A DNA stretch of 64,000 nt from Cymbidium sinense (GCA_021442155.1 CM038215.1:273089014-273153013), one strand, 5' to 3'; positions 1-12,509 are shown, counted from the first letter of the stretch. Notes: generated by a model not told the origin, from the sequence alone. Translations and numbers: made by a program.

Positions 1-2770
1 AAATGAACTCCAAATGACATGAAATTTGGTCCAACTCTTGACTCATTTCAAATCCCAAATCAAATTCAATATCAAATGACCACTCTACCCTTGGTCTATG
101 GTATCACATAAGACAAAAACACCCATGTAAATGGTCATTTCACTTCCTTGGCCAGTTAACACTCATCCATTGGTCCACCTAGGCTCCAAGGACACTCCAC
201 CCAACTTGACCTAAGAGGTGGTTGTCACATGACTTATGGGGAGGTGAAATCACCTCACCCCCATTGGAACACTTGGCATGAAGGACCTCCTCTTTGCTAG
301 GACACACACTTCTCCTTCATAGCATCCACCTTCCATGCCTTGGGCAACCAAATTAAGCCACCTAAGGAGAATCCCAACCACCCTAAGAAAAGGACATCCA
401 CTTGGAGCCAAAAACCACCATGAATGAGGTGATTTTTGGCCATTGCAAGGAGACAGAAAAATAGAGAGGCAAAAACTCTTCCTCACACACTCATTTCACT
501 CTCTCAGAGGTCTCAAACCAACCAACAACCATTCCTATTTGTTTTTGAGCAAAACCATCAAAATCAAGTGGATTCTAGTGAAGAAGTGGTGTCCATTGGT
601 GGATACATTATTATGAAGTGAGGAAAGAGCCCAAACCCATTCTAAAGCTTCTTGCACTCGAGCACATCATCATCACCACCATCAAAAATCATCCTCGATG
701 AGATAATTTTCAAAAACCATAGTTGGCCTTAGGTTCTTTTATTTATGTTGGTTTTTTGATCAATTTTAGGAATTTCCTTCAGATAACCCTTGCATTTTAT
801 TTTATTTATTTTACATCATACCCATGCATTTGGAGTGATTTTTGATGAGATCGCCAAAAAATTGAGCATAAAATGAAGTTTTTCATTCAATTTTTTTCTC
901 AAGAATCACAAAAATCCCATCAAGAATAGTGTTTCATCCATTCGCCATATTTAAGCCATTTGATCTCCATTCAGAGATGGCTTAGATCATGATCATGTGG
1001 TATCGTAATCATGTATAAATATCATCGTGTATATGACCCAATCAAATATACATCATCCGCATTCCTTGTCCATATTCTAGCTCATCTATAGGCATTGATG
1101 GCATCATCCCACATATCATGTGGTCGAATCAAACTAAAGTAGGTTAAGTAAGAAATTGGATTTTCTAATTTTAAAAATTAAACTTAAAACTTCAAAGTTC
1201 ATAGAAAATAAAATACTTAACTAAAATTTAAAAAGGTTTGTTGATTGGTCTTTAGGAATCAATGAATCCAAAAGCCCAAAATTTTACTGAATATTATGAG
1301 CTTAATTTAAGCTTTAGAGAAAAATAAAATTTTATTAATTGAACTAAAATGACACATTAGATTGATTTGAAATTCTCAGAGATAAAAATTGAGCTTAACA
1401 TCTGCCTACCATAAAAATTTTAAGTAAAAAAGATTTCTGGATTGGGAAATATTACATTTTGAAGTTTGAATAATTAAAATAAATTAATGGACTTTATAAA
1501 ATCATGGAAAATCATTTAAATAGATGGAAAATTAAAACAAATCTAAAAAATGCAAGTATATATTATAAGGTATTTTAGAGGAGATTCAAAGATCCCAATT
1601 AATTTTGAAAAATTAAATTTAATTTGGGTTAATTAAAACTTAATTAACTTAATTACTCTAATTGCATAATTATTAATCCCAAACTTTGGTTGATTAATGG
1701 GATGACCTTTAATCCCATAATTTCTTAGTGTTACTTGTTAATTAGGAAATTGGTTGTGTTAACCTTAATTACTTTTCTAATTTCAAGCAATTAATTAATA
1801 TTCTAAAAGTAAGAAAATCATTAGTTAAGCTACTCATTTGAAATAGTGAATGGGCATGAATGAGATAACTTTTCAATCTTTTAAGTCCATTTCACTTGAA
1901 TGGAAATTAATGGGATTAATTGATGGTTTAATTCATTAATTAAATTGCTTAATTAATCAATTTGAAACACATGCATGAATTTAATTAATCAATTCATTCA
2001 GATCTTTAGGTGTTCAATATCTAATGACATTTAAGGAAATTATGGATAACAAACATGTAAAACCATGTTTAAAGTTTCTTAACTTAATTAATCACTAATA
2101 ATAAGCCAATTGCATTAGGCATCTTTCATTTCTTAGGTTCATTATTGATTTAATTTCTAAAGTATGTATATATCATGTTAGATCATAATTACTTGGTTAT
2201 TTAAATTAAGACAACATAGGTAAGGGTTAATCAATTAATGGATTTATTGCATAGTAAAACTTAATTAACCCATAAAATCAACTTAATTACTTTTCATTAA
2301 ATGAAATTAAATCACAAACATGGGAATGGGTTAGGATCAACAATCTTTCCCTCGTTTCTTCAAAGTAAACTGAAAGATATAATCAACAAGCCTTGGTTTT
2401 CTTTAAATGCTTTTTTTGTTTGATTATCTTTAGGAGTTAATTTAATTGAATGAAATCACATGTTTATGCTCATACATTCCTTTCCAATCATGTTAAATGT
2501 TGTATGTCATTTGAAATCATACATTCATTTTTCAAAATTCATTAAGTCAAATGGTTTTCCTTTATGTCAAGCTTGTGTGATTTAATTTATAATATGTGTA
2601 TTATCACTATTAAATCCAACATATTTTCCAAAGCTTATAATGAATGGTTACAGTTATGAATGTTAGTTATAAATACATAGGAGATGCATTTGATTATAGC
2701 TTAAATGTATAAAGTGAAGCTCCTTTTCTTTTATTCATGTATTAATTTATGTAAGTGAGATTAATGGGTA

Positions 2771-3320
2771 TATAGTCGGACATCCAAAAATATGATGCTT
2801 TAGTTAGCCCCAAGAGGTCATATGATTACCTCTTTTCTCTAGAATAATGGCACGCATCATTTGATTTCATTCTTATGTATCTCAATACTAGAGACGCTTT
2901 AATTCTTCTACATAAATGATTCAATCAAATTAAATATCACTTTTTTGCCTGATTTTCATTCTCTAAATTATGAATACATGTGTATGTATCTAAGAAAGTG
3001 ATATATAGTCGGACATCCTGGAATATGAGGCTTTAGCTAGCCCTAAGGAGGTCATTTGATTACCTAACTTCAAGTTTAACAAATTTGTACTTGCTTATGT
3101 CTTATACATATATGTGTGTATTTAAAGAATGGTAATCCTTCCTTTTATTAAAAATACATGCATTTGCTATTGTTCAAGTGAATGAATTAATTGATCATTT
3201 GATTTAGCTCTCTTTCTTATGTTCATGCATGTAAATTTACATATTTGAATGTAATAGTATGTAGTCTAGACATCCCAAATATGAGACTTTAGCTAGACTG
3301 AGGTCATTTGATTACCTCAC
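2771..3320. repeat. Three degenerate copies of a ~240-bp tandem repeat
   Basis: A ~60-base core reading TATAGTCGGACATCC, then ATATGAGGCTTTAGCTAG, then GGTCATTTGATTACCT occurs at about 2771, 3004 and 3258. The spacing is 233 and 254 bases and the direction is the same each time. The DNA between cores is less similar but also AT-rich. This is a degenerate tandem repeat, of the kind often seen in untranslated parts of LTR retrotransposons. No coding capacity is seen. Confidence 0.75.
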
Positions 3321-3939
3321 TTTTTGGTTGACAATGACATACCCATTTAATTTCATCCTATGTTTTTTTCATAAGAATTTAGATAGAGCCTTAAATTAAT
3401 ATGATAAAATAATAATAGGAAATATAAAGCTTCAAATGTACATACTCACATCATCATTCAAGTTAAAACATATTGTATGTGTAGGTATACTTAAGAATTA
3501 ATCATATGCCTTACATGTGATGGAAAGGAATGATTTAGCATGTCATGTGATAGTATTTCAATTAGATTAATTATTTCACATTGAATAGAATTATTTAAAG
3601 AGAACTAAACTTAGGATTAATCTAAAATGTGTAAAGCCATTCACTAAAGAGAACTAAATCAAATTAACAAGCTTGGAAAGTAGTTTACGTTGGGGATGAA
3701 AAGCCATCTTTTCTTCTCTTTACAACACTTTGTTGCTAAGTGTATGTCATATGTAACAAGAAAACATAAATTAAAACTTGCAAATCAATTAAAGCACTTG
3801 AAGAAACCACCCTTTAAGCAATTTTTTCTACACTTAAAAATCTTAACTCTAAACAATTAGCATACCACACATGTTTTAATACACACATTAGATTAAGTCG
3901 CCAACTTCCATTTATGTTTAAATGATGCATGGTGTGATG

Positions 3940-4690
3940 TATGTTTTTTTATGACATATTATTTTAGATTTATGTTAGAGTGTATGTTTTGTTGGATGGT
4001 AGGTGATTAGCCTAATCATATTTTAAGAGATTATTTTAGGTAAATATAAATGCTCTTTGTAGGTTGCTTTAAGAAGCATAATCCAAGTTATAGGGGCTTT
4101 ATTACTCATGTAGTTGCTAAGTCAAATTATAAATATAACTTTGGGTTGTATGTTTAGCTAACACTTGTCTTGGGTTTTTGATTTATTTTTTTATTTTTAA
4201 TGTACTTTTGCATTAGAAATTAGATTAGTGCTATGGGGATAAGGATGAGCATTGGGTAGAAGGTTTTGTCTGGAGGCCATGATGCCTTTGAAGTGGAACA
4301 AACCAAATCAAATAAGGAGGAAGATGAATACATGAAGACTTGAAGCCCCCATAGCATTTATCATTTGTAAATTGAAAATTATTCTTCTATGTATAGGTAT
4401 AATAGAGCTATACCCATTTTTCTTTTTTGGGGTTGTCAAGTTTACATTGGTGTTATTCTTTTTATTAGCAATAAAAAGTATTTGATGTTGTGTTTAAAAT
4501 AACAATTAGGATACATGTTTTTCTTAGTTTCTTTATATGTTTGATGTTTGAATGTGTCCTTGAATGCATTAGCTAGAAAAAAAATAAACCTTTATAAAAC
4601 TCATAACTAAAGTTTTAAACAATTCATAACCTTACATAACATAAATTAAGATAATTAAAAAGATTTATAACCCAGCTAAATAAGAATGGC
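3940..4690 (+). repeat. Arm 1 of a ~0.7 kb dispersed inverted repeat pair
   Basis: The reverse complement of this stretch matches 48780-49500. Landmarks shared by both arms include ACTTGGATTATGCTT, AAGTGTTAGCTAAACA, GATAAATGCTATGGGGG (arm 2: AATAAATGCTATGGGGG) and AACATATAAGAAACTAAG (arm 1 has one extra A), in the same order with small indels. Similarity fades near both stated limits. The two copies are ~44 kb apart and face each other across the telomere-like array. They could be two copies of one dispersed transposon or a real inverted duplication around the array; the sequence alone does not decide. Confidence 0.75.
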
Positions 4691-5684
4691 CAACAACATG
4701 CACATCATATTATGTTCTAAAAATAAGGGATTTCCATCTGCACAATAGAGAATGCTTGACCATGAGGCATCCTTTGTGTAAAACCTTCGATTTAGCCAAC
4801 AAAAATTTCATCATGCATGCAAGCATAAAAAAACCCAAAGCCTTTATCAAAATGAAGTGTCAAAATAAATAAAATTTGAAAAGATGTTGCACTAGACTAA
4901 GTCATATGCTCATACACCATACAGTCTCTAGAGTGGGTTTAATAACTTTGTTTCATAATTAAAAAATAGCCTAACTAATCTTGTAAATCATATAATCAAA
5001 CTTAATATTTAAAGTGTAGATGTAGTTGGCTTCCACTAGGTTAAAACCAAAGAGAAGCACCTCTCACAAGTTAAACCATATGCCCATTTTCACTTAGATT
5101 TAGGGCTTAGATTTAGGTCACACTTTATGCTAAAGCTCACTAGATTTAGGTCAGGTGGCTTTTCTTTGACAAGCATAAATCCTCACCTCTTAGGCATCTC
5201 CATAATCTTATTGGATTACAAGTCCTAGCTTTCAATGAAAAGTCAACTAACAAAATTGATCTTCTCTTCAATTTCAAAATTATAAAGCCCAATTATAGAA
5301 TAGGTTGAAATGCTCACTAGGTTTATATCAAGAGCATTCACAATTCCTTTGGCTTGATAATAAGTCTTCTCCTTGAGTTTTCCACTTGACATAACTAATC
5401 CTGATAGTAGCCTTAAAAAATCTTAGACTTTAAGCTACATTAATAGAGTATTAAAGGGATTCAACCAGATGTAATTAACAAGCTTAACTATAGGAACAAT
5501 GAAACCAATATAAATGCTACATTTTCATGTAAAGTAAAAGGTCTCATTTCAGACCATCAGGCCTGGGAGTCCTTAGTATTAGGCCCATTAAAAGGTGATA
5601 ATTTCTATCTTTCAAGAAATGCATCTAATGTCATACTGATCATTTCAATAAGTACCCCAAGATCATGTGGTATCCCACATCTCA

Positions 5685-6030
5685 AAAAATAAACACCACA
5701 CACACCAAGTTTCTGAGACATGCGACAGATAAAATGACACATAAGCAAATCAAAAAATCATAGATATAGAATCATCTACTAAAAGACAATTCAATAAGTA
5801 GTAGATTAGAGGTTCTTCCACTTCAACCCAGAACCAAAAACCTCAGTAGATCCACATTATATCCCTAATCTCTGCCACCATGTAACCTCATGCTCTCCCA
5901 CTTCCATAACCACCATTGCTGAACCACCTCCATATCAAGAATACCTCTAGATCCTCCACCAAATGATAACCAGTTCTCCTCCTCCAGCTAGATCAGACTA
6001 GAGACCAGATGTTCACATCGGGGAGGTATA
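5685..6030 (-). pseudogene. GR-RBP 3' fragment, copy 1 (most decayed)
   Basis: This is the most diverged member of the six-copy family. On the minus strand the Gly-rich tail is still readable as SNGGYGSGRA but is broken by stops and indels; the 3'UTR part (5690-5860) aligns with copies 2-5 (landmarks ACACCAAGTTTCTGAGACA and AGAATCATCTACTA on the + strand). Its left neighbour is ordinary AT-rich DNA, whereas copies 2-5 have telomere-like array on the left. Its right neighbour is telomere-like DNA that keeps the family's junction sequence in decayed form. It is followed at ~320 bases by LINE A, an arrangement repeated at copy 5/LINE D. Confidence 0.7.
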
Positions 6031-6349
6031 GTTTGGGTTTATGTTTATTAGATTTTAGGGTTTATACATTGTAATTTATTTAGACTTTAGGTTTAGGTTT
6101 AGGGTTGATTTAGGGTTTAGGGTTTAGGTTGGGGTTTAGGTTTAGGTTTTAAGTTTTAGTTTAGGTTTAGGGAGGTTAAGGTTTAGGTTGTTTAGTTTAG
6201 GTTTAGGATAGTTTAGGTTTAGTTTAGGGTTTTTAAGAAAAGTTTAGGGTTATTTAGGTTTAAGTTTAGGTTTAGTTTGGGAAGGTTTAGGTTTAAAGTT
6301 TTAGGTTTTAGGGTTTAGAGTCATAGGGTTTGGGGTTTAGGGTTTAGTG
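6030..6349 (+). repeat. Telomere-like TTTAGGG/TTTAGG array
   Basis: About 320 bases of degenerate TTTAGGG with TTTAGG and TTTAGGTTT variants; the G-rich strand is the + strand. It joins GR-RBP copy 1 to LINE A. Too degenerate for a recent telomere. Confidence 0.9.
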
Positions 6350-7604
6350 TTTTGGGGAATGTTGAGTTTTATTACCATAAAAGAAAAGATATAATGTTTA
6401 AAAGGATAAAATCAAATTTACGCTAGATACAAGAAACCTAAAGAGCTAAACCCCATATAGTATATTATTATTAGAAATATCAAATTTAGTAAAAGCATAA
6501 GGGACAGAGTAAGTATAAATCTAAGAATAGTAAAAGGATGAGTTAGAAGGTTCATATTTTAAAGTAAGATAAGCAAGATCCATTAACAACATTTAGTTAG
6601 TTTTTATTTTATAAATTTCCAACTATTTAAGTTTGCAAACACTAAGGTCATAGAAAAAGGATAAGGGAGAAAAAAGAGGTTTAGAATGAGAAAGTTTTAT
6701 TTAGATCATAGGCAACAATACATTTAGCATCTAAACTTCATAAAGAAGGTTACAATCATATGTTTAATCCATTAGAGAAGAGGTGAAAACATCAAAGCCA
6801 TCATAGTAAGTTATAGGTTTATTAGTTTAGATCTATTAAACAAAGAGTATAGTTATTATTATTAATATATAATTTAGAGTATAAAGTTTTTTTATGCAAA
6901 TACTCATCCAAGCTAGGGTAATCAACAAGTCATATTATGCTATTAGTAGGGTAACAAAACCAAGATAGGTTAAGTTTAACAAGTAGTCACCAAGAAACTA
7001 GGTGAGTGACTTAAGTTAGTCCATTGAAGGAAACATAAGATTAGTTTTAAGAAGATTAGTAAGTTTAGGTTATGGTTTTAGGATTGTTGGCTATTGGTTT
7101 TAGGAAGGGGAGGGTCATAGATTAAGGATAACTTTTATAGCTAAGTAAAAGTCTGGCAACCAGGTTTTTAGGTTTAGTTAGGTAGAAAACCAACAAAGCA
7201 TTAGGTCCAGAGCACAACCACCATAAATGGCAATATGATTTAGGATGAAAAAAACCAAACTTAGATAAAGATAGCAATAGAAGCATAATGATAACATAAA
7301 ATGTAAATAATGCAATTGTTAATCTAAAAACCAAACACTAAGAAAAAAGAAGGATGCATCAAAGAATGAGGGAGGCATAAATCCATGAAACTCTCAAAGA
7401 TGGCTGGCAACAACCAACAATAGTTCACTAGGAGGCACCACCATAAAAATGAGGTAATTGAGTTCAGAGGAGAGCCAACACCATCATATAGAATTTTAGT
7501 AGAACCATCTCATCCACCACCAGTAACCAATAGTCCTCTCACCACCACCAAGCTAGAAAGACAAGAACCACTCTAACCCATGAGGTCCATCCACCACCAT
7601 GATA
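6350..7604 (-). mobile_element. LINE A: 5'-truncated L1-type fragment, 3'UTR only
   Basis: The left edge carries the LINE 3' end shared with LINEs D and E (+ strand TTTTATTACCATAAAAG, then AGAAACCTAAAGAGCTAAAC). The rest is 3'UTR; no ORF2 motif is present. At the right end, AGAGGAGAG and ACCATCTCATCCACCA align with the right end of LINE D, and both finish with ATAAGTTTA at the junction, so A and D seem to share one truncation point. A short T/TTTTGGGG stretch remains where the A-tail would be. Severe 5' truncation is usual for LINE insertions made by target-primed reverse transcription. Confidence 0.75.
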
Positions 7605-9950
7605 AGTTTAGATTTTGGTTCTAGTTTAGGTTAGTTTAGGTCTAGAGTTAGGTTAGGTTCTTTAGGTTTTTTCCATGGTTTTAAGTTTTAGTTTAGGTTT
7701 GGTTAGTTAGGTTTAGGTTTAGTTTAGGTTTAGTTTGGGGTTTAGGGTTAGTTTAGGGTTTAGGTTTAGGTTTAGGGTTTAGGTTAGGGTTAGTTTTAGT
7801 TAGGTTAGGTTTTAGGTTAGTTTAGTTTAGGTTTAGGTTTTGGTTTAGTTTAGGGTTAGGTTTTTTTAGGTTTGAGTTTAGGGTTTAGGGTTTAGTTTTG
7901 GTTTAGGTTTTTTGGGTTTTGGTTTAGTTAGGTTTAGGGTTTAGTTTATTTAGGGTTTATTTTTTTATTATGTTATTTTATTTATTTAGTATATTTAATT
8001 TTATTTTATTTTAATTTAGTTTAGTTTATTTATTTTGTTTAGTATCTATTTTAGTTTATTTTAGTTTTAAGTTTAGATTTAGGTTTATTTTTAGTTGAGT
8101 TTTATTTTCATTTTATTTTAGATTTTTTTTTTAGGTTTAGATTTTATTTATTTTTTTAGGTTTAGGTTTTATTTTATTTTTAGTTTATGTTTAGGTTTAT
8201 TTTTAGTTTATTTTACTTTATTTAGTTTAGTTTTAGGTTTAAGTTTAGTTTATTTAAGGTTTAGGTTTTATTTATTTTAGTTTAGTTTATTTTAGTTTAG
8301 TTTTATTTTATTTTTAATTTAGGTTTAGGTTTTTTTAGTTTAGTGTTTAGGTTTTGTTTTGTATTTATTTTTAGATTTTATTTTTAGGTTAATTTTTTAG
8401 GTTTAGGTCTTTATTTAGTTTTTATTTTATTTTATTTTAGGTTTAATTTTTTTATTTTACATTTAGTTTTATTTTATTTATATTTTTTTATTCTTAGGTT
8501 TTATTTTTTTTTTAATTTAGTTTAGGTTTTATTATTTTATTTTAGATTATTTTTATTTATTTATTTTATTTTATTTTTAGGTAGGTTCATTAGGTTTATT
8601 TTTTATTTATTTTATTTTTTATTTTATTTATGTTTAGATTTTTTTAATTATTTTATTTTTATGTTTTATTTAGTTTAGGTTTAGCTTTTTAAATTTTTTA
8701 GGTTTTTAGGATTTTAGGATATAGAGTTTAGGGTTCAGGGTTTAGGGTTTAGGGTTTTAGGGTTTAGGGCTTTAGTGTTTACAGTTTAGGGTTAGATTTT
8801 ATAGTTTAGAGATTAAGGTTTAGTTTTTAGTCTTTTGGGTTTAGGGATTTTAGGATTTAGGGTTTAGGGTTACCTTAGGGTTTAGGGTTTAGGGTTTATG
8901 GTTTAGGCTTTAGGGTTTAGGAGGTTTAGGTTTAGGGTTGGTAAGGGTTAGTGATAAGTTTGTGGTTTAGGGTTAGGTTTTGGTTTATGGTTTAGGGTTT
9001 AGGGTTAGTTTAAGGTGGGATTGTGGTTGATTTTAAAAAGTAAATCATTAGGTTTTGGTTTATTTTATATTTTATTGAGTTTATTTTAATTTAGTTTAGT
9101 TTATTAATTTTATGTTTATTTATTTGAGTTTAGGTTTTATTTTAGTTTATTTTTTTTTAGGTTTATTTATGTTTATTTTTTAGTTTATTTTATTTTCTTT
9201 TTTAGGTTTTATTTCTATTTTTAGGTTTAGGTTTAGGATTTTATTTTATTTTTTAGGTTTAGGTATTAGGTTTTTAATTTAGGTTTATTTTTAAGTTTTA
9301 TTTTTTAGTTTAGGTTTAGGTTTATTTTTAGTTTATTTTATTTTATTTATTTTAGGGTTTAGGTTTAGGTTTATTTGTTATTTTTTATTTTAGGTTTAGG
9401 TTTTTTTTAGTGTAGGGTTTAGGTTTTATTTTTTATTTATTTTTAAGTTTTATATTTAGTTTATTTTTAGGTTTAGGTTTTATTTAGTTTTATTTTATTT
9501 TATTTTGGGTTTATTTTATTTTATATTTAGGTTTATTATATTTAGGTTTTATTTTTTAGTTTATTTTGGGTTTTATTTATTTTATTTTAGTTTAGGTTTT
9601 ATTTTTGTTTATTTTCTTTATGGTTTAGTTAAGGTTTTTTAGTTTTTTAATTTATTTTATTTATTTATTTTATTTTGGTTTATTTTATTAATTTTATTTT
9701 AAGGTTTTATTTAGTTTAGGTTTAGGTTTTAGCTTTTTTAGGGTTTAGGGTTTTAGGGTTTATTTTAGGGTTTGGGGTTTTGTTTAGGTTTGTAGGGTTT
9801 ATGGTTTATTGTTGGGTGTTTTAGGGTTTAGTTTAAGTTTTAGGTTAGGTTTAGGGTTTAGGATTTAGGTTTTGGTTTTTTTAGGGTTTAGGGTTTAGGT
9901 TTGGGGTTTTGGGTTTAGGTTTAGGTTTTAGTTTAGGTTGGGTTTTGGAA
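7604..9950 (+). repeat. Telomere-like array with embedded T-rich monomers
   Basis: TTTAGGG-type repeats (7604-7950 and 8700-9030) alternate with T-rich blocks (7950-8700 and 9060-9720) made of TTTATTTTATTTTAGGTTTAGG-like sequence, ending in TTTAGGG (9720-9950). The anchor (TTTTAAAAAGTAAATCATTAGG) lies at ~9031-9052. The T-rich blocks align with those at 10690, 33010, 37490 and 55910 over hundreds of bases, so they are copies of a monomer rather than random low complexity. Confidence 0.85.
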
Positions 9951-10414
9951 TTTTTTTTAACAGAGAATAAATTTAGATTCAACATTTCTTCAGTTCGATT
10001 TCATCAACCAGGTAACACACCTAGTTTTCTAAGACACAAGCGATGACATATATTAGAATGAGCACGCATAGAGCAAATGAAAAACCCAAGATAACTAGAA
10101 CTATCTCTACTATAAAGGCACGGTTCCATAAGCAGCAGATTGGATGGGCCATTCTTTAGTTTCTCTTATTCCCATTAGAACTACCCCAGCCTCTCAAGTA
10201 GTAGGATCCACCATCATATCCCCAATCTCTCCCTATGCCCCCACCATGGCTAGGACCTCCCCCGCTCCTCCTACCTCCATAACCACCACTGTTACGCCTC
10301 TCCTCCATATCCACCCACCTATCCCCACCACCACGATAACCACCTCCACCGCCTCCACCGCTGATCTAGAAACCTAGTTGACAGATGTTCCCCTTCAAGG
10401 TTCTACCCATTCTT
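9951..10414 (-). pseudogene. GR-RBP 3' fragment, copy 2 (processed-pseudogene-like)
   Basis: On the minus strand this starts near a readable end of an RRM (inferred NGRTL-GRNI, with an indel), runs through a Gly-rich tail (GGYGGRRSGGG, then GRDWGYDGGSYYLRGW) to a TAA at 10156-10158, and continues as a ~200-base 3'UTR ending in an A-tail (8 T on the + strand at ~9951). Plant class IV glycine-rich RNA-binding proteins have this RRM-plus-Gly layout; here only about the last third is present. At least one frameshift breaks the Gly region. There is no promoter or RRM, so it is not expected to make protein. The A-tail and 5' truncation suggest retroposition. Confidence 0.75.
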
Positions 10415-11508
10415 ATGGTTCAGGTTTAGGTTTAAGTTTAGGTTTATTAGGTTTTAGGGTTTAGGTTTATTTTTTATTATTTAATTAATTTAGGTTTTTG
10501 GAGGTTTAGTTTAGGGTTTAGTTTAGGGTTTAGTTTAGGATTTAGGGTTTAGGGTTTAGGGTTTAGGGTTTAGGGTTAGGTTTATTAGGGTTTAGGGTTT
10601 AGGGTTAGGGTTTAGGGTTTAGGATTTATGGTTCATGGTTTATGGTTTTATTTTAAAAAAATTAAGTAAACTGTGTTTAGGTTTATTTAGTTTATTTAGT
10701 TAATTTTTATTTATTTTAGTTTATTTTATTTTTTTTATTTTATTTAGGTTTATTTTTATTTTTATTTAGGTTATTTATTTTTTGATTTATTTATTTCATT
10801 TTAGGTTTTATTTTAGTTTATTTTTTTAGGTTTATTTTTAGGTTTAGTTTAGTTTATTTTTTTAGTTGAGTTTTATTTTTATTTTAGGTTTTATTTTTTT
10901 TATTTTTTAGGTGTAGGTTTAGGTTTTATATTATTTTTTTAGTTTAGGTTTTGGTTTATTTTAGGTTTTTTTTTAGTTTAGGTTTAGGTTTATTTTAGTT
11001 TATTTTATTTAATTTTGGTTTATGTTTAGGTTTAGGTTTTATTTATTTTAGTTTAGTTTAATTTAGTTTAGGTTGATTTTTTACTTTGTTTATTTTATCT
11101 TTATTTTATGTTTAGTTTTTTTTTTTAGTTTAGGGTTTAGGTTTTATTTTTTATTTATTTTTAGGTTCTATTTTTAGGTTTATTTTTTAGGTTTAGGTTT
11201 TTATTTAGTTTTTATTTTTTTTATTTTAAGTTTATTTTATTTTTATTTTACATTTAAGTTTTATTTTATTTAAGTTTTTTTTTTATTTTTAGGTTTATTT
11301 TTTTTAATTTAGTTTAGTTTTTTATTTATTTATTTTCATTTAGTTTTTATTTTTTATTTTATTTTATATTTAGGTTTAGGTTTTGGTTTAGGTTTAGGTT
11401 TAGTTTAGGTTTTTTGCTTTATTTTATTTTAATTTAGGTTTAGGTTTTTTATTTATTTATTTTTAGGTTTTTTAGTTTAGGTTTAGGTTTTAGGTTTAGG
11501 GTTTAGGG
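10414..11508 (+). repeat. Telomere-like array with one T-rich monomer
   Basis: It begins with the stretch shared by all GR-RBP copies (GTTTATTAGGTTTTAGGG, then a short AT-rich spacer), then TTTAGGG to 10640 including five near-perfect TTTAGGG units around 10545-10585, then the anchor TTAAGTAAACTGTGTTTAG (10662-10680), then a T-rich block to ~11470, then TTTAGGG at the LINE B junction. Confidence 0.9.
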
Positions 11509-12509
11509 TTTTTTTTCAAAAAAGGAAAAATTTTATTACAAGAAAAGGATTAGAAAGTCCTTAAAAAGGGATAAATCTCCAAAACTAATGCTCAAAGAGC
11601 TACAATAAAGCCTAAAGAGATAAATCACCTAATACAAGAGAAAAAGAAAAGCAAAAGGAAAAGAGAGAAAACTCAGCAATAACACTAAAACCCTCTAAGT
11701 AGATCACAAACCACCTGTAAGAACCCAAGATCTAAAAAAACAAAGAAACTTAAGAGATAATCTAAGAGAAAAGATGAAAAAATGTAAGAACATAGAGAGA
11801 AAAGAAATAAAATCCATGGACAAGGCTCAGCTCACCACTCAACTAAAGGAGCAACAAAATTTGTGAGCATCCAAACTCCAAAAGAAGGGTTACACAAATA
11901 AATAATGCTACAGCTAAAAGAAAATGAAGAAAACATCCACCATCACCAAACTTACCTTGACTAAGGAGCTAACATAACCAATAACCAAAGAAAGTTCTAA
12001 TACCGCCATCAAACTAACATAAAGAAATAGAGAGCAATAACCCAAAAGAAAAAAAATAGCCAGCAATCAACCAGCAAGGGTAAAACAACAACCACAATAA
12101 GTAGCCCAATAATGTAGCCACCAGCCAAAAGGACCATAACACCAACCAAACAAGTAAAGAAAGCCACCAAATCGAAGGGAAAGAAAAGCCACAAAGGACC
12201 AACCAAACCAAAACTATAGTGAGCCACCAAAACCATAAAGGGAAGGAAAAGTCAGAGCTAAAACCTAAACAGGCCAACCAACTCAAAGAAACTAGAGGGA
12301 AGCAACACATTAGAAAAATACAAACAAAAGCCATATGCACCAAAAGCCAACAAAGCTAAAGAAAGCCAACCACTTGAAAGAAAATCCAAACAAACCAAAG
12401 CAATACCCAAAAGTAGGAGACAAGGCACCACCACCAAGTGCGGACAAAGGCCAACAAAACAACGCCAAAACCTAAAGGAAAATTAAATAGCTAAAAAAAT
12501 AACAAATAT
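11509..12509 (-). other. LINE B 3'UTR, strongly strand-skewed
   Basis: Between the ORF2 stop and the A-tail the + strand is rich in A and C with motifs such as CCAACCAAAC, so the LINE RNA is U/G-rich (GUUUGGUUGG). The few A residues on the sense strand leave long chance reading frames full of Trp, Phe and Leu (around 12009-12343). I take these as a composition effect. The same skew is seen in LINEs C, D and E. Confidence 0.7.

Larger units (their letters stand above)
1..5684. other. AT-rich region, no gene recognised (decayed LTR-element DNA likely)
   Basis: No reading frame of convincing length or family resemblance is visible. The first ~700 bases are less AT-rich and have the texture of a plant retrotransposon LTR (transcript-leader-like stretch near 430-620), but I could not find matching ends or a partner, so that is inference only. 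The remainder is AT-rich with many TTAATTAA-type stretches. Two structured parts, the ~240-bp degenerate repeat and the inverted-pair arm, are listed separately. Confidence 0.5.

Noticed and set aside
10144..10377. Plus-strand Thr/Pro/Ser-rich frames at GR-RBP copies (also 19091-19285, 31246-31492)
   Set aside because: They are antisense readings of the Gly-rich tail; the Gly-rich frame on the minus strand is the one shared by six copies.
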